Below are positions 1-4,533 of a stretch of 6,233 bases of DNA, piece by piece (within the stretch, counting starts at the first letter, position 1; each line of letters opens with the position of its first letter). The DNA lies in NCBI GenBank assembly GCA_964622465.1, contig CAZUQH010000056.1:1-6233 (forward strand). Direction: 5' to 3'. Position numbers and translations under genes: made by a program. This DNA is from CAZUQH01 sp964622465 (GTDB lineage Bacteria > CG03 > CAZUQH01). The notes beneath the pieces were generated by a model. That model was not told the DNA's origin. It saw nothing but the letters and a program-made list of their open reading frames with translations, and did not search any database.

Positions 1-58
1 TCTAGGTTCAGATAAATGGTCCACACTAAAAGGTCGCCTGCCTGGCGTCCCACACTTG

Positions 59-220
59 GGGGCAGTGCAACGCAGGAAGCTTTACAGTCGGCTGGTGCTA
101 CATCTCGTTTTGCGGCGTTGTTCGTCGCTCAAATAGTCTGTGCTATTCTCGCTCCTCACGCCTTGCAAAACAAGCATCCCACCAGCCTTTGTGCGACAAG
201 CCCCTGCGTTGCACTGCCCC
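59..220. repeat. Palindromic repeat element A (MITE-like, one long hairpin)
   Basis: The 18-bp arm GGGGCAGTGCAACGCAGG at 59-76 is perfectly inverted at 203-220. Further inward, GGCTGGTG (90-97) is inverted at 180-187 and GTTTTGC (107-113) at 165-171. AATAG (132-136) is inverted as CTATT (143-147). All pairs centre within about one base of position 139.5, so the whole 162-bp unit is one imperfect hairpin. It encodes nothing. No target-site duplication is obvious at the ends. The ends share a GGGGC..GT..AACGCA pattern with element B, which suggests a related non-autonomous mobile family. A purely structural intergenic repeat is the alternative. Confidence 0.75.
114..165 (+). repeat. Shared hairpin core, copy in element A
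   Basis: This 52-bp segment matches 431-482 in element B at 42 of 52 positions without gaps. It centres on AATAG...CTATT. The copies keep the same orientation. Differences at 121/158 and 124/155 are paired changes that preserve Watson-Crick pairing. Confidence 0.7.
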
Positions 221-320
221 GGACACGCTCGTGGCAATACTTTATGTTAGGTTTAGATTATTTTAATGCCTCGCTATAGATTTTTTGGCATAATGAAAAA
301 TTTACTACATTAAATACTAA

Positions 321-535
321 GGGGCTGTAACGCAATAATGTTGACGTTTGGCTGTGATGATTTTGGAGCGACGCAGTCGTAGCCCAAAAGCGCACAGCCC
401 CTTCGGGGATGCCCAACTTTGTCCGATTTCTGCGTTGCTCCTCGCTCAAATAGTTTATACTATTTTCCCTCGTCGCGCCTTGAACTCGACCAAAGCTGGG
501 CATCCAAATCATCAACATTATTGCGTTACAGCCCC
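321..535. mobile_element. MITE-like element B with terminal inverted repeats and TAA flanks
   Basis: The left end (321-344, starting GGGGCTGTAACGCA) is a perfect 24-bp inverted match of 512-535. The trinucleotide TAA lies immediately outside both ends (318-320 and 536-538), as expected for a 3-bp target duplication. Counting A320/T536 as paired would make the arms 25 bp. No transposase is encoded, so any movement would need help from elsewhere. Inside are two hairpins: 350-399 and 408-504, the second having 13 of 14 bases paired at its base (408-421 with 491-504). Short TNA-type duplications with G-rich ends recall IS5-group insertion sequences; that link is inference. Confidence 0.75.
431..482 (+). 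repeat. Shared hairpin core, copy in element B
   Basis: This is the second copy of the 52-bp core found at 114-165. The central stem AAATAG (448-453) pairs with CTATTT (460-465). It is flanked by the 408-421/491-504 arms of element B. Confidence 0.7.
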
Positions 536-591
536 TAAGCCAAAAAATCAATGTCCGCTTAGCGGGAACGCCGGCGCGGCGACCTATCTAA

Positions 592-1200
592 ATGTGTTAC
601 CTATATACTGAACCTATACAAGATTTTGACAATCTAATGCAATTAAGTGAAGTTACATTTTCATTTCTTGACGTGGAAACTACGGGGTTGGACCCTGAGG
701 ATGGTGCGCGTATTTGTGAGATAGCGATCCTGAAGACGCGTAACTGGCAACAAGTTGCTTGTTTCCATACTCTGGTGAATCCCGGTATCCCTCTGTCCGA
801 TGACCCGCTTCCAGTTAATCGCATAACCCCTGATATGTTAGTCGGGCAGCCCGGATTTTCAGAAGTTGCACCAGAGATTGTACGGCTCCTATCCGGCTCA
901 GTAATTGTTTGCCACAATGCACCGTTTGACATTGGTTTCCTTGAGTGTGAACTGGACCGTGCCGGGTTAAAACTCCCTAACGTTCAGATTGTAGATACGC
1001 TGGACCTTGCACGAAAGCACTACAATTTCAGAAATAATAAACTGGGGACGATTGCGGATTCATTGGGTATTGAAACCGACACAAGACACCGTGCTCTTAC
1101 GGACGTTATAACCACATGCCATATACTACGTCGTTTTGTTGAAGACCTGGAAACAAAAGGCAGGACGACGCTAGAGGATATTTTTTGCTCAAGTGGGTAA
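592..1200 (+). CDS. DnaQ-like 3'-5' exonuclease (DEDDh family)
   Basis: This is a 202-residue exonuclease domain of the type that proofreads as DNA polymerase III epsilon or trims DNA/RNA 3' ends using two metal ions. All five DEDDh residues are visible: D27 and E29 in LDVETTG, D113 in NAPFD, and H166 and D171 in HRALTD. The length fits a stand-alone exonuclease domain; there is no clamp-binding or polymerase extension that I can recognise. The start is uncertain. ATG 592 lacks a Shine-Dalgarno sequence, and so does the internal ATG at 637 (Met16). The latter would put the first catalytic Asp at residue 12, as in E. coli DnaQ. The stop overlaps the next gene by 8 nt, suggesting one transcript. 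Whether it is the replicative proofreader or an accessory nuclease cannot be told from sequence alone. Confidence 0.9.
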   Translation: MCYLYTEPIQDFDNLMQLSEVTFSFLDVETTGLDPEDGARICEIAILKTRNWQQVACFHTLVNPGIPLSDDPLPVNRITPDMLVGQPGFSEVAPEIVRLLSGSVIVCHNAPFDIGFLECELDRAGLKLPNVQIVDTLDLARKHYNFRNNKLGTIADSLGIETDTRHRALTDVITTCHILRRFVEDLETKGRTTLEDIFCSSG

Positions 1201-1609
1201 ATGGGGAGTAACTTTACGAAAAGAGATTGCTCTTGAGAAGAAATTCAAACGGTTCAATATCCATGAAAAAGACATAATAGAGAAGTTTGTCCGTTCAGGC
1301 GGCAAGGGCGGGCAGAAGTTAAACAAAACCTCCTCCTGTGTGTATCTAAAACACATACCCACCGGAATTGAGGTAAAATGTCAAAGAGAGAGGTCGCAAT
1401 CGCTGAACCGTTTCCTCGCCAGAAGAATTCTTGCAAACAAGATAGAAGAAATGGTACTTGGTAAGGAAAGCGAAGAGAGGAAACGGATTGAGAAAATACG
1501 GCGGAAGAAGCGCAGAAGGTCAAAAAGAGCAAAAGAAAAAATGCTTCGTGAGAAGAATATTCAATCTGAGAAGAAACAACTCAGGGTGACGCCAGACTTG
1601 GAAGAGTAG
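1193..1609 (+). CDS. Release-factor-like peptidyl-tRNA hydrolase (GGQ domain only)
   Basis: This 138-residue protein contains the class I release factor catalytic domain. GGQ lies at residues 39-41 within RSGGKGGQKLNKTSS, followed by the typical stretch VYLKHIPTGIEVKCQRERSQ. The codon-recognition domains of RF1 and RF2 are absent. The C-terminal 50 residues are very basic (KIRRKKRRRSKRAKEK). This is the layout of ArfB/ICT1-type rescue factors, whose basic tail enters the empty mRNA channel of a stalled ribosome while GGQ hydrolyses peptidyl-tRNA. A rescue role is therefore inferred from architecture. The start is GTG 1193, inside the end of the exonuclease gene; no good Shine-Dalgarno sequence is seen (AGAGGA at 1173-1178 is too far), so translational coupling is likely. 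The ATG at 1201 is out of frame. The residue before GGQ is Lys, where many homologues have GPGGQ or GSGGQ. Confidence 0.85.
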   Translation: MGKWGVTLRKEIALEKKFKRFNIHEKDIIEKFVRSGGKGGQKLNKTSSCVYLKHIPTGIEVKCQRERSQSLNRFLARRILANKIEEMVLGKESEERKRIEKIRRKKRRRSKRAKEKMLREKNIQSEKKQLRVTPDLEE

Positions 1610-1610
1610 C

Positions 1611-1691
1611 ATGAGGCAGGAGGATAAAGCATCAGTGTTTGGTTTCGGGCCTGAAATAATTATAGCCGGTATCGGAGGAGATAAACTGTGA
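1611..1691 (+). CDS. Possible 26-codon small ORF or gene remnant before pfkA
   Basis: The frame starts with ATG one base after the stop of the release-factor-like gene and ends in TGA at 1689-1691, overlapping the pfkA GTG (1688-1690) as GTGA. A weak ribosome binding site (GGAAG, 1600-1604) precedes it. The product is MRQEDKASVFGFGPEIIIAGIGGDKL. The run EIIIAGIGG resembles the conserved N-terminus of 2-oxoacid:ferredoxin oxidoreductase gamma subunits (E-I-I-I-A-G-x-G-G-Q-G). It could therefore be a remnant of such a gene, or a coupling leader peptide for pfkA. It could equally be chance, since the pfkA Shine-Dalgarno itself lies in its last codons. Confidence 0.25.
   Translation: MRQEDKASVFGFGPEIIIAGIGGDKL
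1674..1680 (+). promoter_or_regulatory. Strong Shine-Dalgarno for pfkA
   Basis: GGAGGAG ends seven bases before GTG 1688. It is the strongest ribosome binding site in the left half of the window and fixes the unusual GTG start. Confidence 0.85.
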
Positions 1692-2647
1692 AAATCGGAT
1701 TGATTACTTCTGGGGGTGATGCACCCGGGATGAATGCTTGTTTGAGAGCGGTTGTCAGGACAGCGCTTGGGGCAGGGCATAGCGTTGTTGGTTTTGAACG
1801 TGGATATGAGGGAGTTGTAAATGGATGGTCCAGAATAATGGACGCACGTTCAGTAAGCAACATTTTGCATACTGGTGGCACAATTCTTGGCACAGCGAGA
1901 TGTGAAGAGATAAAGACAAGTAAAGGAGTAGAAAAAGCTGCAGGTGTACTTAAAGATACTGGCGTAGAAGGTCTTATAACGATAGGTGGAGATGGTTCCG
2001 CGCATGGTGCTCTCGCTATTTCTGAGGTTGCCGGAATACCTGTGGTGCTTGTCCCTGCGACGATAGATAACGATATCTGGGGAACAGATGAGACGATTGG
2101 ATTTGATACAGCTGTCAATACCGCAATGGAGTGCGTTGACCGAATACGCGATACCGCAGCTTCATTTGAAAGAATATTCGTGGTTGAAGTGATGGGCAGG
2201 CGCCGTGGATTCATTGCTCAGCGGGTCGGCTTGGTTACCGGCGCAGAAGTGGTTCTTGTTCCAGAGATTAGATATAGTTTGGATAAGGTATGCACTACGC
2301 TTATAGAAGGACGCAAACGCGGAAAGAAGAGCTCAATTGTCATTATGGCTGAAGGCGCCGGAAGTTCCCGTGCGGTAGCAGAGCAAATCCAGGACGTGAC
2401 CGGCTACGATACCAGGATAACAGTGCTCGGATACGTACAGCGTGGCGGAATTGCTACTGCACGTTCACGCTTACTGGCGGATTTGTTCGGATTGCACGCA
2501 GTGCGGATGTTAGAAGAACATTGCAAACCACTCATGGTCGGGATAGAAAATAACCAGATTGTCACGCACAGTTTATCTGAAGTCATAAGCAACCGCAAAG
2601 AACTTGACCAGATGATGCTCTCCATCCTTGAAAATTTTGCAATATGA
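1688..2647 (+). CDS. pfkA: 6-phosphofructokinase
   Basis: This enzyme phosphorylates fructose 6-phosphate to fructose 1,6-bisphosphate in glycolysis, in the cytoplasm. It has 319 residues, close to E. coli PfkA (320). Visible motifs: nucleotide loop TSGGDAPGMN (7-16), GGTILGTAR (63-71), GGDGS (100-104), catalytic TIDND (125-129, base D127), and substrate residues R162, M169, R171, E222, R243 and R252. GGDG favours ATP as phosphoryl donor. Position 124, Gly in ATP enzymes and Lys in pyrophosphate enzymes, is Ala here, and the usual His249 is Tyr, so donor choice is not fully settled. Several allosteric-site residues known from E. coli-type enzymes remain (R20, R24, R154, E187, R211, K213), but the Arg54 and His215 equivalents are Ala and Ser. 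It starts at GTG with an excellent Shine-Dalgarno, 78 nt after the release-factor-like gene. Confidence 0.95.
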   Translation: MKIGLITSGGDAPGMNACLRAVVRTALGAGHSVVGFERGYEGVVNGWSRIMDARSVSNILHTGGTILGTARCEEIKTSKGVEKAAGVLKDTGVEGLITIGGDGSAHGALAISEVAGIPVVLVPATIDNDIWGTDETIGFDTAVNTAMECVDRIRDTAASFERIFVVEVMGRRRGFIAQRVGLVTGAEVVLVPEIRYSLDKVCTTLIEGRKRGKKSSIVIMAEGAGSSRAVAEQIQDVTGYDTRITVLGYVQRGGIATARSRLLADLFGLHAVRMLEEHCKPLMVGIENNQIVTHSLSEVISNRKELDQMMLSILENFAI

Positions 2648-2668
2648 TGGTCTTTTCTGCAGTTTTTT

Positions 2669-2685
2669 CAATGTCCAGACACTAA
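2669..2685. promoter_or_regulatory. Possible degenerate DtxR-type operator before the Fe-S ATPase gene
   Basis: CAATGT (2669-2674) and GACACTAA (2678-2685) occur here with a 3-nt gap. The same two blocks occur in the regulator-gene operator (3727-3732 and 3738-3745) with a 5-nt gap. The site is also a loose inverted repeat, TCAATGTC against GACACTAA (6 of 8 paired). It lies 22 nt before the preferred start of the ATPase gene. I could not find a clear promoter in the 48-60 nt between pfkA and this gene, so regulation here is only suggested. Confidence 0.3.
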
Positions 2686-2697
2686 TCCTAGTTCAAT

Positions 2698-2702
2698 GGA
2701 GG
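2698..2702 (+). promoter_or_regulatory. Shine-Dalgarno deciding the ATPase start at 2708
   Basis: GGAGG lies five bases before ATG 2708 and overlaps the codons after the alternative ATG 2696. It therefore supports initiation at 2708 rather than 2696. Confidence 0.8.
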
Positions 2703-2707
2703 ACTCA

Positions 2708-3643
2708 ATGGAAAACGTTCAGCAGTATGAACAGGAGCTTCAAAAAAGAATTACTGAAAATCTTGCACGCATAAAGCACAAGTTGATAGTTATAAGCGGG
2801 AAAGGTGGGACAGGTAAAACAACTATAAGCGGCTCTCTTGCGGTGCTTGCGAAAAGCAAAGTTATTGCTGATTGCGACGTGGATGCACCTGATTTACATT
2901 TGTTGCTCTCGCCACACATAAAAGAAAAATACGAATTCTTTGGTATGAAGAAAGCATCAATCGATACCGAGAAATGCACGGAGTGTGGAGTTTGTAAGGA
3001 ACTGTGCAGGTTTGGTGCAATCAAAATAGTAGATGGGCAGTATATAGTTGAGCCGTTCTCCTGTGAAGGTTGTGGCGTCTGTGTCTGGAATTGCCCGGTG
3101 CAAGCAATCGATTTTAAAGAGAATATGGCCGGTGAGTGGTATGTATCAGATACTGAGTATGGACCGATGGTTCATGCAAAATTAGGGATTGCCGAGAGTA
3201 ATTCCGGAAAACTCGTGACTCAGGTGCGGCAGAAAGCAAGTGAAATTGCTAATGCAGTTGGCGCTGATTTTGTAATCATAGATGGACCGCCAGGCATAGG
3301 ATGCTCTGTTATCGCTTCGCTTGCAAATACAGATTTGGTTCTTGCAGTTAGTGAACCGACTGTTTCAGGTATTGCAGACCTTGCCAGAGTACTGAAACTT
3401 ACCAGACATTTTGGGATAAGAACAGTCGTATGTTTAAACAAGTATGACATTAACACAGAAAAATCTCGTGAGATTGAACACTACTGTTCCGAAAGCAATA
3501 TTCAGGTAGTCGGCAGAATACCGTTTGACCCCGAAGTAACCCAAGCGATTGTTAACGGGGTGCCGTTAGTTAAATATTCCCATGGCAGGGCTTCTCAGGA
3601 AATAACCCACGCCTGGGAAACGCTCAAGGAAGCCTTCCTCTAA
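2708..3643 (+). CDS. MinD-family P-loop ATPase with inserted 2x[4Fe-4S] ferredoxin domain
   Basis: This 311-residue protein (numbered from ATG 2708) belongs to the SIMIBI/MinD ATPases. The deviant Walker A GKGGTGKTT is at 31-39 with signature Lys32, followed by DCDVDAPD (55-62) and the switch IIDGPPGIG (190-198). Inserted after the first strands is a bacterial ferredoxin domain with two CxxCxxCxxxCP-like motifs: C90, C93, C96, C100 and C119, C122, C125, C129. That pattern fits two 4Fe-4S clusters. The family includes MrpORP-like proteins thought to handle Fe-S clusters or couple electron transfer to ATP. The actual role is unknown, and no cytokinesis partner (MinC/MinE) is present. The first 25 residues (QQYEQELQKRITENLARI) form a charged helical extension before the usual beginning. 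There is no signal peptide, so it is cytoplasmic. The next genes are an iron-type regulator, feoA and feoB, which points to iron or Fe-S metabolism. An upstream ATG at 2696 would add four residues. Confidence 0.9.
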   Translation: MENVQQYEQELQKRITENLARIKHKLIVISGKGGTGKTTISGSLAVLAKSKVIADCDVDAPDLHLLLSPHIKEKYEFFGMKKASIDTEKCTECGVCKELCRFGAIKIVDGQYIVEPFSCEGCGVCVWNCPVQAIDFKENMAGEWYVSDTEYGPMVHAKLGIAESNSGKLVTQVRQKASEIANAVGADFVIIDGPPGIGCSVIASLANTDLVLAVSEPTVSGIADLARVLKLTRHFGIRTVVCLNKYDINTEKSREIEHYCSESNIQVVGRIPFDPEVTQAIVNGVPLVKYSHGRASQEITHAWETLKEAFL

Positions 3644-3650
3644 TCCACCC

Positions 3651-3665
3651 ATTACAGTTTGTAAT
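3651..3665. repeat. Small perfect inverted repeat after the ATPase gene
   Basis: ATTACA and TGTAAT flank a 3-nt loop, 7 nt past the ATPase stop and about 36 nt before the -35 box of the regulator promoter. No run of T follows, so it is not a convincing intrinsic terminator. It could be an additional protein-binding site or simply chance. Confidence 0.35.
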
Positions 3666-3701
3666 CTCTGAAGACAGTAAAAGTCAGAAAAAGCAGAGGA
3701 C

Positions 3702-3730
3702 TTGACAAAATATAAATTCTTGTATACAAT
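3702..3730 (+). promoter_or_regulatory. Sigma-70 promoter of the regulator-feoAB operon
   Basis: TTGACA (3702-3707), a 17-bp AT-rich spacer and TACAAT (3725-3730) form a near-consensus promoter. Transcription should start around 3737, leaving a leader of about 45 nt before ATG 3783. The strength of the match suggests high activity unless repressed. Confidence 0.85.
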
Positions 3731-3751
3731 GTTAGAGGACACTAACATTGT
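3726..3751. promoter_or_regulatory. Operator-like palindrome over the -10 box (probable autoregulation)
   Basis: ACAATGTTAG (3726-3735) is perfectly inverted as CTAACATTGT (3742-3751) around a 6-nt centre. It covers the -10 box and the expected transcription start, the classic position for a repressor. The GTTAG/CTAAC inner half-sites also occur in the known DtxR/IdeR box (TTAGGTTAG..CTAACCTAA), though the spacing differs. The obvious candidate to bind is the DtxR-family protein encoded just downstream, with Fe(II) as co-repressor. Binding itself is inference. Confidence 0.8.
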
Positions 3752-3782
3752 TATAGTAGCCAAACTTCTGGATGAGCATGTT

Positions 3783-4280
3783 ATGAGAGGACAGCTAAGC
3801 CAAAAGGCAGAAGATTACTTAGAAGCGATACTTGTTCTTGGGCAGGAAAAAGAAGTTGTTCGCGTTAGTGATATCAGCCGAAAGATGACCGTAAGCAAGC
3901 CAACTGCACACTCTACACTCCATGTGCTTGAGAGAAAAGGGTTGGTTGAACACGAGAAATACGGGCTGGTGAAACTGACACCAAAAGGTAAACGGGTCGC
4001 AGAAGGGGTTTACACTTTTCACCGTTTGCTTAAAGAATTTCTGGTCAATATCCTTGGGGTGCAACAGGATATCGCAGAACGTGATGCGTGTAACATGGAA
4101 CACCAAATAAGTCACGTCACACATGAGAGATTCGCTAAGTTCCTCCAATTTATACGCGCTTGTCCCTATAAGAGAAATTCGGATTTGCTTACGACTTTCA
4201 TGTATTTCATTGAGCACGGTCGACGACCTTCATGGCATACAAACGATGGACCCGCCACACGGCCGAAACTTCAAAAATAA
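3783..4280 (+). CDS. DtxR-family metal-dependent repressor (probably iron-responsive)
   Basis: From ATG 3783 the protein has 165 residues. An N-terminal winged helix-turn-helix (about 5-72; VSDISRKMTVSKPTAHSTLHVLERKGLV) is followed by a dimerisation and metal-binding domain (about 75-145). The C-terminal SH3-like domain of DtxR is absent, as in MntR. Likely metal ligands by alignment with MntR and DtxR are D11, E14, H80, C103, E106 and H107. Cys103 in DACNMEH matches DtxR Cys102 rather than the Glu of MntR, which together with the feoAB neighbours favours Fe(II) sensing; D11 is MntR-like. The frame is open back to a TTG at 3702, but that codon is the -35 box, and the ATG at 3729 lies in the operator, so neither is a usable start. 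A weak ribosome site (GGATGAG, 3770-3776) precedes 3783. It is likely autoregulated and co-transcribed with feoA, 25 nt downstream. MntR-type manganese control is the alternative. Confidence 0.88.
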   Translation: MRGQLSQKAEDYLEAILVLGQEKEVVRVSDISRKMTVSKPTAHSTLHVLERKGLVEHEKYGLVKLTPKGKRVAEGVYTFHRLLKEFLVNILGVQQDIAERDACNMEHQISHVTHERFAKFLQFIRACPYKRNSDLLTTFMYFIEHGRRPSWHTNDGPATRPKLQK

Positions 4281-4288
4281 CTCAAAAA

Positions 4289-4295
4289 GGAAGGA
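4289..4295 (+). promoter_or_regulatory. Purine-rich ribosome binding site of feoA
   Basis: GGAAGGA ends 10 nt before ATG 4306. It supports this start rather than the upstream extension of the same frame, which overlaps the regulator gene. Confidence 0.6.
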
Positions 4296-4305
4296 CGGTA
4301 GAAAC

Positions 4306-4533
4306 ATGGATGTAACAATGTTAAATAGAGGTGAAACAGCAACTGTAGTTTCAATTGGAGGTGGCCGTGGCTTGATTACAAAGCTGGCCGCGCTGGGAAT
4401 CAGGCCGGGCGTACGACTGACTAAGGTTAGCGCGCAGATGTTTGGGGGGCCTGTAAACGTTCGCGTAGGCAATACCGAGGTGGGCCTGGGTTATGGAATG
4501 GCATCCAGAATACTGGTAGAAAAAGAGGGATAA
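4306..4533 (+). CDS. feoA: FeoA, small SH3-like component of ferrous iron transport
   Basis: This is a 75-residue cytosolic SH3-like protein that assists the FeoB transporter. It has the family pattern: LNRGETATVVSI (6-17), then ITKLAALGIRPGVRLTKVS (24-42), then a core with GGPVNVRVG (47-55) and the end VGLGYGMASRILVE. The size is normal for FeoA. The frame is open upstream to 4123 inside the regulator gene, but the ribosome site and family alignment place the start at 4306. Its TAA stop is immediately followed by the feoB ATG with no gap, so the two should be translationally coupled and made in matched amounts. Expression is probably controlled from the promoter at 3702 by the DtxR-type repressor. 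Confidence 0.93.
   Translation: MDVTMLNRGETATVVSIGGGRGLITKLAALGIRPGVRLTKVSAQMFGGPVNVRVGNTEVGLGYGMASRILVEKEG

Larger units (their letters stand above)
1..591. other. Non-coding region made largely of two palindromic repeat elements
   Basis: No believable gene lies here. The open frames at 16-279 (+), 348-611 (+) and 258-551 (-) run through inverted repeats and resemble each other only because they share repeat DNA. Positions 59-220 and 321-535 are the two palindromic elements annotated separately. Positions 1-58 show nothing recognisable. Positions 221-320 are an AT-rich spacer in which I see no convincing promoter. Positions 537-591 contain a short GC-rich patch, including the 8-bp palindrome CGCCGGCG at 569-576, directly before the exonuclease gene. 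Confidence 0.75.

Noticed and set aside
59..535. CRISPR array
   Set aside because: There are only two imperfect core copies, 317 bp apart, with no regular spacers and no cas genes in view.
16..611. Open frames at 16-279 and 348-611 encoding similar small proteins
   Set aside because: Their similarity comes from the shared 52-bp palindromic core, and both run through inverted repeats. There is no ribosome binding site and no sensible protein composition.
1660..2214. 184-codon reverse-strand frame opposite pfkA
   Set aside because: It lies wholly opposite a well-conserved enzyme gene, and its Ser/Thr/Pro/Ile-rich composition is typical of antisense shadow frames.
3651..3665. Intrinsic terminator after the ATPase gene
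   Set aside because: The 6-bp AT-rich stem has no following T run. It is kept only as a small inverted repeat.
3702..3782. N-terminal extension of the DtxR-type regulator from TTG 3702 or ATG 3729
   Set aside because: TTG 3702 is the -35 box and ATG 3729 lies in the -10/operator region, upstream of the expected transcript start. The family alignment begins right at 3783.
4123..4305. Extended FeoA start inside the regulator gene
   Set aside because: The extra 61 residues are an out-of-frame reading of the regulator, and a ribosome site precedes ATG 4306.
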